From Gavia stellata (lineage: Eukaryota; Chordata; Aves; Gaviiformes; Gaviidae): a stretch of DNA of 64,000 bases. The first letter of the stretch is position 1; each line of letters starts with the position of its first letter. This document shows, piece after piece, positions 11,901 through 24,700 of this stretch. A program made the position numbers and the translations under genes. Location: the NCBI RefSeq assembly GCF_030936135.1, contig NC_082620.1, positions 1,984,001-2,048,000 on the forward strand, given 5' to 3'. The notes under the pieces were generated by a model. The model made no database searches. It was not told the origin of the DNA and was given only the letters and a program-made list of their open reading frames with translations.

Positions 11901-14139
11901 TGCAGAAGGGGGATAGGGGTGTTTATGGTTTCCAGCTGGTTTTCAACCAAAAACACAAGGCACTGGGCAGTGATTTCAAGGTGAAAAGCAGCGGCTGGGC
12001 TCTTCTCGGCTGCCTTTCATGGACCTTGTTGAAAATATCCACAGGTCCCTTAGAGGTGCCAAGGCCGGGGGTGAAACCCCTTGCCCTGAGGCAACCTGGG
12101 GAGATGCTATCTCTAAAGAAGCCTCCATCCAGCTGAATAAAACCAGATTTATTACTATATCAGCTATTTTGGTTCATCGCTCTCCTACAACATGTCCTGG
12201 GCATGGAGGGGGGTGAGCGTGTGGTTTGGGGGCAACAGACTTCATGTCGGGTCACTGCCCCAAAAATACCTCAGTTCCCACCAGGGCAAATAGCCTTTTA
12301 GCTCAGATTTTGGGTGATGCTTAGGTTGCTTTGAATCAACATCATTTGTTCAGTTTGCACCTCCCGCACGCCAGGCTCAGCTTTTGGCAGAAATTGTCTT
12401 TTTGCCCCGAAACAAGTGGCCTGGCAAAGCAGCGCAGGGTTTGTGCCAGTGCCGGGTCTGTGTGCCTTCCCCAGAAATAGAGACATTTAAATTTAGTATT
12501 TAGTTCAGTCCCAGCCTGCAGCACCTGCTCAGGGGGGCGAGCGGCAACACACCTCCCATGGATTGCTGCATGTATATCACCCAAACCGTGCCCGTGAGAG
12601 CATCTCTCACCCCCTGAGAGCTCTGTAACCCCTCACAGGGGAACAAGGCACCCCACCAAGCCCCATCGACGATGGTGGAAAGGAGGACACAGGTCGTCCT
12701 GGATCCGACCCCAAGGAGACAGCAGGCACCGCAGCAGTATGGGATGCTCAATTTATCCGTGGCCAAGGGATTGCCCAACAAAATGCCCCATCTCAAGCCA
12801 AGGTGAAGCCTATCCCTTAGGTCCTTCTAGTTCAGGATCTCAGAGTCCTCCCAGCTTGTTCTTGTTGTTTCATTAAATATCTGCTTAATTTATGGTGTCT
12901 CTAACCAAAGGACAGCATCACGCTGGAAACATCCTCGCCAGGCTAAGAGGAGACGGAGCAGACTGCACCACGTGCATCCAGCTTTGTCCGCTATTGCCCA
13001 TCAGAGCCAAGTGTGAGGACCATCCATCCCGTGAGCGGTCCAGGACAGATGGGAGCAGCGAAGCATATCGGCCATGCAGGGATGGGGCGGCCAAGAGAAG
13101 CCCAAGCAAGGGGCTGTCTCCTTCCAAAACAGCTCAGAAAAGGCAGCTTGGTTAATGCTGCGTGGATGCTGCGGTCCCTAGTTAATGTTGCACACCGCAG
13201 CGTGGATGTTGTGGTCTCTTCCCCACCTCCCTTTGCTTGCAAAGGTCTTTGGGGCTGCCCAGCACCAGCTCCAGGAAAAAGTAGCCCGGACACAAGACCA
13301 GAGAGGTCTCAGGGCCTCACGTGCCTTCAGTGAACTGCATCCTCCACCTTCGTGGCTGGTCCGGAGCCACCAACCCCACCAGACAGCCCGTGGGAGCCGC
13401 CCTGAGCAGATCCCCGATGTGGCTGCCGTTGCCACAAGTGCTAGGTTTAGTCCAGCTTAGTTTCAGTGAGGGATTTTGAAGACGTCGTCACTGGTTAGGA
13501 GGCACCAGCAGCAAGAAACCCTCCCTCTAAGCCGCACCGGCAGCCCCTATATACAGCTCACAGCACAAATATGGTGTGAGGAAATTTGCTGGCAAGGCAC
13601 GTGAGGTCAATGGGATGCTTGTAGCAGAAAAGCTCCCGGCCCCGCGCTTCTCGACACTGCTTAGACCCAGCTCATAGCCCAGGGATCACACCCTGCACGA
13701 AAACCCCTTAGCTCCATCACCTCTGACTCCTCCAGCTCCCACGGGCATCCCCAGCGTGGACCTTTTCACGCCGCCTCCCCATACTTGCTGCTTAAAGCCC
13801 TCAGCTCTGTGCTCGGGAGGATTTTTCACCCCCTCCACCCCACTCCCCTGCCTTATCCATGAGTGGGAAGCGAGATGCCAGCCTCGGCATCAGCCGGCGA
13901 CGCAGCCGAGCTCGAAGGCGCTCAGACTGGCCACGGCTGATAAAGGGCTTAGGGCCGGTGCCAAGAGCCAGCAAGGTTCCGGGAAGGGTCCCGGGAGGGG
14001 GGACACTGGCTCCATCCCAGCCATCCCATGGAAAACCCAAGCTTGCAGCAGCTGCTGTGTTTCCCTTCCCAACAGCATGGACTTAGGCAGCTCTTCTCCT
14101 CTTCCTCTCCTGGAGGGAGGAAGAAGATGCTGGAGGATG

Positions 14140-14600
14140 TGGCAGGGGCATTGCATTTATTGCAATATCTATCGATACCTGACAGCTGCTAAGAAAGCAG
14201 CTAGAAAGCTGAAAAAAGAGAAAATTAATATAATTATGAATCAGTAGAAATGCCTTCCACATCGGGAAGGAGCTGAGCTACTGGATGCTGTGGGGAATAA
14301 CATCCCAGTGTGGCTTGAGAGCTAAAAGCCGATGGAGGTGGAGGGAGGAGCGCTTCAGCTCGGCCGCATTTTGGCAGCAAGGGAGTTAATTTGCCGCGAC
14401 GATGGATTTTCGGTGCCCGCCATCGATAAACAGGGCAGCAATTATGTTGCATTTCTCTGATGGCTGCGGATCTTTAGAAAAATCAACACAATAGCAGTTC
14501 ACTGAATCTCAGTGACATGCAAATTCGATCCGTCATTTTGCTCACGGCTGAGGCTTCCCAATTCTACTGCCGGGTTTGGGGGTTTTTTTTGTTTAAACCT
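14140..14600. promoter_or_regulatory. candidate regulatory block with E-box and homeodomain cores
   Basis: Contains a CAGCTG E-box near 14182, an imperfect inverted pair of GCAGCT elements around it, and AT-rich cores (AAATTAATATAATTATG near 14222). The texture resembles conserved non-coding DNA; no coding potential. Function inferred. Confidence 0.2.
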
Positions 14601-16199
14601 TCCATGAAAAGGTTCACATCGGTTTCATGCCACCACCACCCCCTCAGTTTCAGTGGGAGGCATCCAGGTTTATGCCTCCGTCTCTAAGAGCAGGATGAAA
14701 TGCCAGCAAAGTGGCTTTTTTACAGCATCCAGTAGAGAAACAATCAAAATATTCACAGGGAGAATTAAAAACCTCAGACTGGAAACAGGTTTGCACTTGG
14801 TTTGGTGACAATAAAGCCTCTTTTCTTTTTTTTTCCTCCCAAAAAAAGAAGAAACTTTACCAAAGTATTATATCCATCACAAAGCAGCACCATTTTCCCT
14901 CCCAAAAGACACTGCTACCATTGCAAAGAGTCCTCAAACATCCATGTCCGTCTTACCATGGGTCAAATTTTGCATCAAACCAGGTGAAAAAAGAAGAGAA
15001 TTCTCCCTATTTCCTCTTTTCCAATTCCCAGCCAGCAAATCAACACGAAATTAAAGAACTCAGTGAGGTTAAAGGGAAGCCCTCCTGATTTTCCATCGGT
15101 TGAATTTGCAGTGAATTAATCGCATTTCATTTGAGGCTGAAACTTTCTGCAAGCCCCAGTATGCACTATCGATTCGCAGCTGCAAAGCCTCTGGCCCAGC
15201 CTTTCCAGCCGCTCCGCTTGGATGCCGACCATCCTGGAGGATTTATTATACATGGATCTCACCCCAGACATCCCATCACCAAGGATAGAGGATGCTTCGG
15301 GTGACCGGTGCCAACGCAGCCGCCTCCATCCCCACTAACGTGGTACCCTGTCCCCCCGCTCCCTCCTTGAGCTGTTTCACGTGGACGCGGATGCGAGACG
15401 CCGGCATCCCCAGCAGTGATCGCACGTGATGCTCGCCCTTCGCTCCCTTCCAGCCTGGCCATGTCACACCTGCACCGCAAACCCACTAACTGGCACCTCC
15501 TCGTTAAAAATCATTTCACAGACATAGACAAGAAACACACATGGAGAGAATCCTGGATGCCCGAAACACCAAAGCAGCGCTACCAGCTCCATATAGAAAC
15601 CAGATTCCTGCAAATAACAGTTAAATTCAGGGGGGTTGACTCATTGTGGCTGTAGATTGTAATAATTTTTCATGGGCTCCGAAACCCGGGCTTGCCGGAT
15701 TGGGATGGGTGCGTTTGCATGCTCTGCCTTGGGAAAACGATGCCCTATGGATACAGGAACCGGCCCTGGGGGGAGCATCCCGCCTGTTGCGCCTAATTTT
15801 GGTACCTACTGCCAGGAGGATGCAGCTTTCCCGGCACAGCAGCATCTCTCCGGTACCCAGCCGCTCACACCGCTGAATTTTCCATTACTACCCTCCTCAC
15901 CCATGCAGGATGAATCCCACTGCCCTGCCAGGGGCTTGGCCCCAGGAGCAAGGGAGACGCATCTGGGCGGTCGGATGCCCGAGCGCCTGCTCCCCACATC
16001 AGCTTTAACCCCCTCAATTTGCACCCCCAGCCTGGGACTCCCAGCCTGGCATCGAGGCAAGGCGAGGATACGGCCACGCCGGCACCAGATGTGCTGCAAG
16101 GAGATCTCCCGGGTTGCTACGCAGCTGCTCTCCCCTCTTTTCTTTGCAACCGAATAAACAGAGATGAAGCCGTAACAGCCATTTGCGCAAAGAAAAGCA

Positions 16200-16480
16200 T
16201 CTGCACCAAGCCAAGCATCTGAAATTTTTTATTTCTGCATGATAGGCCTATTTGGAGAGCTTTTTATTTGTAATTAAAATGCAGCCATTACAAGTATTTT
16301 GTTCCCAGTTAATTGTTTTCTTTTTTTTTTTTTCAACCCCTCCTCCCTTCCTCGTTTGGGATGACAGACGAGGGCTGAAATAGCAGGTCGGGATGGCTGG
16401 GAAAAACACCCGTAATAAAACCACCCTTAATAAAAGAGAATCATGTCTCAATGAAGCATGGCTGTACTTTCTGACTTTCT
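16200..16480. promoter_or_regulatory. AT-rich block, possible regulatory
   Basis: Low-GC stretch with TAATTAAAATG near 16272, CAGTTAATTG near 16306 and a poly-T tract. Weak support beyond base composition. Confidence 0.12.
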
Positions 16481-19400
16481 TTTATTTTTTTTTTCTTTCC
16501 CCAGCGGTAAACACGAGCTCGTTAGGGCAGGGTGGCTCATTAGCAGGGGCCTCTCTACCTTGATGTTTCCATCAGCAACGCGAGGGCACCGGGCTGTTTA
16601 AACCCATCTATCATCACCAGGCCCTGCAAATACCTTAATCCGCATCAGGCAAGAAACACAGCTCTCCAGAACACTGGCTTTAAAGATAATAAACAGGAGT
16701 AACGTGGAACCGACCACCTAACAGCCCTGCTCCCCACCAGCCGAGATGTTTGCAGCCATCCCAAGTCCTTCAAGCCACCAGCCCTCTGGTTCCCTACGGA
16801 GCAGGGGAAGTTTTCCACTTTCCCCACCTTTTTCCGCAGATCATCCAGCTCGGAAAAAAGGGTCAGGGAGCTAAAAAAAAAAAATGATGCATTGCAGTGT
16901 CCAGCTGCTTGCAAGGGTTATTTGGATCGGTAAAGCACAGCAGCAGACGGGCGATTCCCAGCCAGGATGGGCAGGGAGGAGCCAGCAGCCCGCAAGCCAC
17001 CTCCATAAACATGAATTTTGGGCCAAGATTTGGGGTGAGTATATGCAGGGAGAGGAGGTGCAGGATGGTCGGGGTGAGCCAGGCGGATGGCAGAGAGTAA
17101 TGGGCCCCGTTTGCTTCCAGCATCCTCAGTAACCCCATGATTTAGTGGCCAGGTGGGGAGCAAAGCCCAGATCCAGATCAGGAGAGCGGAGCCACGAGGT
17201 CGCTGCCCTTTTAAGCTTAAATATGTCGCTCTAGGCTATTGCTGCAGACTTCCGACGCTGACTCCGGCATTGATTGGATTAACTGACTGTGTAAATGCAT
17301 CAGCTGCGGAGATATTCTGGAGCCAAAAAAACCCAAGGAATACGGCAACTACAGGGGATAGGAGAAAAAGGAAAAAAAAAAGGGGCTTGGCACTTTTGCG
17401 GTCTGCTCCTGCCCCAGAGAAAGCGCAGCCAGACTCAGGCCGCTGAATCCCAAGGGAAAAGGCCAGAAACAGCCCCCGAGCTGCAGGAGAGCGATGGGTA
17501 TGAGGCTTGGCATCTCAGGAGCCCCAAAAGATGGAGACTCCCGGACTTGGCATGATAAACTGAACCTGGAAACCTCATCTCATCCCTTGGGGGCTCATGG
17601 GCTGCTCCATAACCCCCCGCTTGCTGGGCTGGGGGGCTGCTAGGACTTCCAAAAAGCTGGGAACTGCCTGGGCTCCCCAGTAAAGTTACTGCTGGATCAA
17701 GAAAAGTTAATTTTGGCCGGGGCAGAGCCGTAGGAGGGGGGTCCCACAGCCGCCAGCAGCACGAGCATCACCAGCCCTGTCCAAACGCGTTAGGCACTTC
17801 TGTCCCTTAAACAGCAGCAAGACGCTCTCAGAGCCACCTCAGCACTCCAGTCACTTCTGGTTTACAGCCTTTTTTTCATTTTGCTTTCTCGGCACCAACC
17901 CTTCCGTTTAATTTTTCCTTGTTCTGCTGCGGGGAAGGTGCAAAGTTGTCTCTTGGGGCACGTCAGCAGAACCGAAACCCAAGGAGCGGAAGAAAAGCTG
18001 AGCTGGCTCCAGGTTAGCCTGAAAAGTTTTGCAGGGGAAGAATGCAGCTCTGCATCCCCACTGCTCATGAAAAAGGACTGGGTGGATGCTCAGGGGGTGT
18101 TGGGGTACCCCAGGCACGGCTGCGTCCCATCGTAGCCATTGCTGGCTCCATCCCTGAGTTCCCAAACCAGCAGCTTGCATCACGAGCCAGCCTTGGCGGG
18201 CCGTTATCCTTCTTTGCAAACGAGCCACTGGAATCAGAGAGGGAAAATGGATGGATGAGATAGTTCCAAAGGCATTACACCGGGATATGAGGAAGATGGA
18301 AATTTCCATGTCCACCCTGACAAGCTAACACGTATCTCACAGAGACCTACCAAGCACTGAGAGAGCTCCACAGGGGAAGCTGGACATGGGCAAAACCTCC
18401 TCTGACGCTTTCTTCCACCGCTAAGGCGCTGTGCAATGACCATGCCTCGACCTGAAGGGCCAAGTCTGGAGATATTTACTCATTTCCTATTCTGAGATGT
18501 GGCCTTCAGGGTTTCGCTACACCAAGAAGAAGGAAAACTCCCTCTGTGCTGCTGACAACCCTCGCATGCGATCCCAGAGCAAGGATGGATGCCGTAGCAG
18601 GAGGATGCTTGCTCCAAACCAGCCCCCAGATCTTGTGCCCAAGCCCCGTGCAAGGGGCCCGGATTGGGCTCTTAAAAATCAGCTGCTTGGGCAAACACCC
18701 AGCAAGGACAGGAGGAGGATAGAGAGCAGCAAATCCCAGGTCTGGTTTATCAACGGAGGCTGCAAACACCTGATCTGCACCTTCCCGGGGGCACCATCCA
18801 TTTGTCCACCCCCTCCATCCCCATCATCTGCTGCAGCCTCCTGCTTTCAGCATGGTTCACTGATTAATTACTAATTAGCAACTGGTTTGTGTCACTTTCC
18901 CTGTCCTCGCCAGCCAGCACCGGTGCGAAGGTCTGGCATGGTCCAAGCCATCTGTTCAGGCCCTGAACTCGGCACCAGCGCATCCCATTTCTGCAGGAGA
19001 GGAAAAAGAAAGAGACGCATTCGTGCTCAACCCCTCCACCCCGCAGAAGGACAGACGGGCTTGCGACAGACGGGAGACGTCTCTCTCCCAGCCCTCTCCC
19101 TCTCTGGCTGTTGGATGCTTTGGCGATGGAGATTTGCATCCTAAAGCCTTTGAAGCCTTGCTGGAGCTTGGCAGAGGGAAGCACGCATCTGGGGCAGGCA
19201 GCACCACAAGAAGAGGATTCATCTAGGGCAGCTGAGGCCCCCCCAGCAATTAGGAATTAAGAGAGCCGGAGTCACGGCCACGATGCTAGAAGGCAGTGGC
19301 ATTTTGAAACCCATACGCCGGGCAGTTTGGCAGTAATATCAGCCTGCAGCTGAGCATCCCTATCACCAACCTACCCCACACCGCCTCTGCTATTCATTAG

Positions 19401-20568
19401 CATCTTTGCCCATCGTTGTGTTATTTCATCTGAGGGCCAAAGTTTCATCTGAGCTCCCCAGGGAAGGCCAATGGTGCTCACCTGAACCATCCTAACAGGT
19501 ACCGATGTAGTCCCCAAGGCTACTGCCCTGTACTTTGCACCGTTGAGGTTGGTACAAGCGATGCCCTGAGTGACGGTGGTGCAGAGCAGAGCAGCGAGTG
19601 CTCTGTGTTGGCCCCCCCCTCCCCTGGTCCCTTGCCCGGGCATCCCCTGCCTGCTCCCCTCCCAATCCTTGGGCTGTGCTGACCCCTCCTGGGCTGCAGC
19701 CTGCACAAGCAGCCACCTCTCCTTCCTTCTCCTTGTTAGAAACCAGAAAGTGAGTCCCACCCTGCTCCCAAAAGTGCTTCCCCCTCTCTCCAGAGAGCAC
19801 CCAGGGGCTGTCTTCAGCCCAAGGCATCCATGCGCTGCTCAGCCTCGATGCTTCCAGCTTGCTGGCCGCATCCCAGGGATGGCTGGAGAGCCCCTTGCTC
19901 ACCAAAAGACATCGGGAAGACCACAGATGGGGCAGATGAGATATTCGCCAGGTTTTCTAGCTCCCCCTTCCTAAAACAATAACAAAAGGAAGAAAACAAG
20001 AACAGCATCCACTGATAACGGCCCTGGACCACATCCCACAGAAACCAGGACCAGGCACTGGGCAGTCCTGGATGAGCATCAATTCAGGGGGACCACGGTC
20101 TCTACAGCATGAAGCAGACGGATGCTACGAGGACATAGAAGCTATAGGCACACGCAGTTTCCATCTCCCAAGACCCCCCACCGCTGACTCCCTCGTCTCA
20201 GTCATTGCCCTCCAGCGAGATAATGAACTCCCGAGCGCAGCACTGAGAGAAGCAGGCACTCGAACGAGAACTCTAACAGCGACTGCCAGAGAAATCATTA
20301 AAAACGAGCAGTGGACTTCAGAGATCAGTTGCAGAAGTAGTCTAAATCCATACCTGCAGCCTTTCTGCACTCACCAGTGAACTGCTGCTTGCAGAGGTAA
20401 TTTAGCATCAGAGGATGCCCAGCAGCTAAGCAGCCCCATGGAGACCCCCTGACAGAGGAGTGCCAGTCGAGGGCAGACCTGTTACACATGGCACAGAGAA
20501 GCCCAAACCCCCAGGTCGCTCCCCATGGGTACCACAACCCCCTCTCAGCCCTGGAGCCCCCCAAAACA

Positions 20569-20772
20569 CAGAATCACTAAGGTTGGAAAAGACCTGTAAG
20601 ACCATCAAGTCCAACCACCAACCCAACCCCACCATGCCCACTAAACCATGTCCCGCAGTGCCACGGCCACACGTTCCTTGAACACCTCCAGTGATGGTGA
20701 CTCCATCACCTCCCTGGGCAGTTTATTGCAGTGTCTCACCACTCTCTCAGTAAAGAAATTTTTCCTAATATA
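20569..20772 (-). mobile_element. CR1 LINE, 5'-truncated fragment
   Basis: The left edge, read on the - strand, is the CR1 3' tail (CCAACCTTAGTGATTCTG). Upstream lie the conserved TTGGACTTGATGGTCTT segment and the codons for the extreme C-terminus of CR1 ORF2. Homology to the second copy in the window stops at about 20772, as expected of target-primed 5' truncation. It is dead as an element. Confidence 0.9.
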
Positions 20773-21536
20773 GAGTCTTTGCTTCCTTCGGCTGCTTTGC
20801 TTCCTTCCTCCCAGCCCTGGTGCCCCACGAGTTCTGCAATGCCCTCACCTCTCCCTCTCCCACCATGAAGGATGGCAAAGCAATTCAGCAATGCAGACGT
20901 TTGTCAACTCCATGTAGAGCAACTCATTTCCTTCACCACGCACCCCCCATTCAAGTCCAAGCCCCCAGAGGTGACTCCTGGTTGCCATTTATTATCATCT
21001 GGCTGAAGTCGCTTTAAGCCGTTTCCGTTCCTTGGATGTGCGTAAAAGGATGAAGACCAAGAGCCGGTGAGAAATGCAGCGTTTTAAGGGTTGTAAAAGG
21101 GGCAGCCACCTGCCTGCTTACGGTGCAATAGAGCATTGCAGTAACAGGAATTTATGGCCAATAAAAAGCGCAGAGCACTGATAGGAGATGTCTTCAGTAG
21201 TTTATAAACACATAAACCCACACCATCCCCTTGCACACATCAGCGCTTGCCCTCGGTGGAAAATGAATGTGTCTTGAAGAGGAGATGCCTGAAAAGTCAA
21301 TTGCTCTCACCGGTCCTGAAAAGGAAAAGCAAACTCTGAGCATCCCTGCGTCTCCCCAGGGACACGGGGCGGTGCAGGAGAGGGCCCCAGCTTGGGGTGT
21401 ACCCTCCAGGCAGGCTGCAGGGCACCTTCTTGCAAGGGGCATGGCTAAAAATGAAGCCACAAGTCTCTCTTCCAAAGGGAAGCAGACACCAGCTGTGATT
21501 CACTACATGCTTGAGATCCTGTCCCCAGAGTAATTC
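20773..21536. other. intergenic, nothing specific seen
   Basis: Mixed-sequence DNA between the CR1 copy and the 42-bp minisatellite. No recognisable gene, RNA or repeat. Confidence 0.5.
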
Positions 21537-21744
21537 AGGTCCTGGATAAAAAACTACCAAGGTCAAGGTGTCTTTAGAAGGTCCTGGATAAAAAACTACC
21601 AAGGTCAAGGTGTCTTTAGAAGGTCCTGGATAAAAAACTACCAAGGTCAAGGTGTCTTTAGAAGGTCCTGGATAAAAAACTACCAAGGTCAAGGTGTCTT
21701 TAGAAGGTCCTGGATAAAAAACTACCAAGGTCAAGGTGTCTTTT
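21537..21744. repeat. 42-bp minisatellite, five identical copies
   Basis: Unit starts fall at 21537, 21579, 21621, 21663 and 21705, and the full copies read the same base for base; the last copy ends in an altered tail. Each unit contains CCAAGGTCA, a perfect match to the NR5A/ERR extended half-site (sites at 21557, 21599, 21641, 21683, 21725). Since 42 is a multiple of three, a - strand frame stays open through it, but that frame matches nothing I know and is not called. Confidence 0.95.
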
Positions 21745-24700
21745 AACCAAACTCCAGGTACTTTTGTACCACTCAGCCCTGGGTTGAGGCACTCTGCCAT
21801 GGAGCTTTCGGAGCCTGCAGACAAGGCTGGAAAGCCTGGGTTGATGTGCTTTTCCTCTCCTCAGGGGAACTAGACTTTATAAATAGGGTATAAAACTGGA
21901 TTAAAGGCAGCCCAGGAGGTCTCCTGCAGATGGTCAGGACCCTAAAACAGAGCTGGGGACCCTCTTGACCTGCATCTTGCCCCAGATGCTCCCAAAGCCT
22001 TTATCAGGGCCAGATTCATTAGCCGTGTGATATTTGTGATTTAAATGGAGGATATTGCATAAGATAGAAACAATAGTGAAAGGAAGAAAGGAGAAATAAT
22101 CAGGCAGCCCAAGAATAAGCATGAAAAGAGGTTTTAAGGTTTGGTGAGACCACTGACCAGGTCACGGACTATCCCTGCAGCTTCCTCCAAAGAGCTTTTT
22201 TTGTCAGCTACTACAACAAAGTGCAACACCAGATGAAGATTTCTCCCTGCCCACATAAGTATTTGATTGAGCAGAGAAGTTAAAACACTGCTTTACCCCA
22301 GCCCTCCCATGCACACATTAGAGATGCTAAGAATGCAACAAACCCTAAGCTAAATGTCACAGCAATGGGCTGGATGCACTCAGAGACGGTGCTGGAAGGG
22401 AAGACACACCCCGACTTCAAATGTGGCTCAGGATCTCCCCAAAAATCACCATTCTGAGCATCCTCACAGTGCAGCCCAACTGCTGGCAGGGTGTTCTTGC
22501 CATCTAGTGGCTCCTCGCTTGAGTGCAAGCACTAAAAAGGGGATTATTTTCCCCCCCTTTCCCTCAACTATTTCAATCTTTAAGCAGTATGAGACCAGAC
22601 AACACATGCTAATTTTTTTTTGGCTCTTCCATCCGTATTTTTCTCCTACTTTATCTGCAGCTTGCATCCTTCAGAAGTTTTCATCTTTCAATCTTACTAT
22701 AGTCTTACTGTTTTTCTAAGGTTTATTACTGCCGCAGCAAAGGATTGCATGTTTCTGCGGGAAAAACCATGAAGGTACAAAAGGACACCCTTGAGGCTCA
22801 GGTTGGGCCATAAAACCATATTGACAAAAATCTTTTAAGCCACACAGTAATTTTTGAGTCCCACCACAGCTCCCAAACCCTCGGTCACACCAAGACCTTT
22901 ATTCCCTCTTCCACTCTATGGTGGAGAAGGACACTCATTTCTCAACACTATTCATCCCATATACTAAGGAAAGGGCAGAGTACAGCTGTAAAAAAAACCC
23001 TGTAATTTCAGTGGATTTTGGCCAATTTATGATCTGACCCTTGGCTCTAGCAGGGTAAGACTGATTTAGAGGACTACGAGACCCCCATGCACAGTGTATT
23101 TTGTGATTTCATCCCTCCCAAGAGCCCTGTTCAGCCCAGAAGTTGTCAGAAAGAGCACTTCACGGCATACTAATAAGCCTTTTCACAGGCAATAGCTTGC
23201 CTTAGTCTGCCATCATGTAGCTTGTATTGGAAATCACTATTTGACAAGGCTCAGTGCTTACTCAGTGGCATATTCTTCCTATCAACCCACTCAAAACCAT
23301 GTTTAGGAACAAGATAATACTTGCTGCTGTTAAGTGAGCATGCAGGAATACTCCTCCTCTTCAGTGTGATGTACCTCACTGATAATTTCTCTCTGTATTT
23401 TCATTTTTAGGCAGCCAGAAAACAATTAACCCCTTATACTTATCTTCCAAAGCTGTCAGGGGGGAAAAATAGACAGCACTTTGCTGCAGATGTTCTCTAG
23501 AAGGAAAACAAGCATTAAAATAAAGTTAAATACTAGGAATGGGAACCTTAGAGAAAAATGCAGCTGAGCAAATTGATGAGGCGCAGCCAGAAAGATGAGA
23601 ATCAAAGGGCATCTCTGTGCAACATGAAAGGAGAGATGGTATTGCCCAGGATAATTGGAGGGAGGAAATCACACAAAACATACTGGGGAAGGCGAGAGGA
23701 GGAAAAACCTCCAGCCAGTCTCATCTGGAAATTTCTAAAGGCCATCTCCCCCCACATCTTTTCTCTTTTTAATTGCCAGAGCGAGGAATTGGCCCAAATA
23801 TCAAGTTATTGGTCATCTTGAAAGCAATGGTCATGCTGGCTCTTCTTTCCCAGCTTGATGGGAACCTCCGGTGGAAATCAAGCCTTGAAGCAGCCTCCAG
23901 CAGAGCAGCAGGTCAGGGCAGATACATGACATTTCTCTGTGTTTGTAGTCCCCAGTGCAGGAGAGGTCATGGGGGAAGAGAAGCAGAAGACTCTCCAGGG
24001 CAGCCTAAAGAAGAGACCTCAGCTAAGCTACTACAGGCAAGATCACCCCTTGGCCAAGGCTATGTAGATATGTTGACCCCAGCTAGGATGCACTGATGGA
24101 AAGAGTATCTTGGTCTGCTCCAGCAAGCCAGGAGGAACAGGGACTGTAGCCTAAAGAGGACAAGGAGAGAGAAGAAATGCTCCTCTAAGTCCCTTTGGCA
24201 CACCCTTAAGTGTCTATGCAACAGAATTCACTCCTAATTTCAGAAGAAACCCTGAAGAAGGCAATAGCTCTTCTCAACACTGCAACGAAGTGTTTTTTAA
24301 ATCAAGCCTAGGGAGAAGTTTTAGGTCCGATCATGTTTCCTTGAGGACAAGGGCACCCGGATGGGGAAGAGAGCAGTGGAGCCAAATATTGCAGCTTCTT
24401 TCTTCAGCCATGGCTTACTTGAAACACAAGAGCTTGAGCAGGACAGCAGACAGTGCTGTTAACTTCTCCTGAGCACACACACACCCCTACCTGGCATAGG
24501 GACAAATTTGCACTGAGCTGGCCCAAAACATGCTGTGATAGCCAAGCCAACGCTTTTGGAAGCAAAGAAATCCACATCCCCTCCCTTAGGTCAAAGGGTC
24601 CTGCAGGTTATTGAAGGGCATGTGGTCAGGCAACTGTTGTGCTATTTCTTTGCTCTGAGCTCAACGTACGGGATATATTGAGAGAGTCACCTCATCTTGT

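Larger units (their letters stand above)
7459..20568. other. intergenic DNA between KLHDC7A and first CR1 copy
   Basis: No protein gene recognised. Frames are short and unrelated to families I know. Mixed-sequence AT-rich blocks at 7774-7970, 10230-10680, 11270-11900, 14140-14600 and 16200-16480 are listed separately. An 18-20 bp direct repeat carrying CAGACGGACAAAA occurs twice at about 8144-8181. Elsewhere I see nothing specific. Confidence 0.5.

Noticed and set aside
21297-21824. 175-codon - strand frame containing five copies of a 14-residue repeat
   Set aside because: Explained by the 42-bp minisatellite. No promoter, splice sites or family match; surrounding residues look random.
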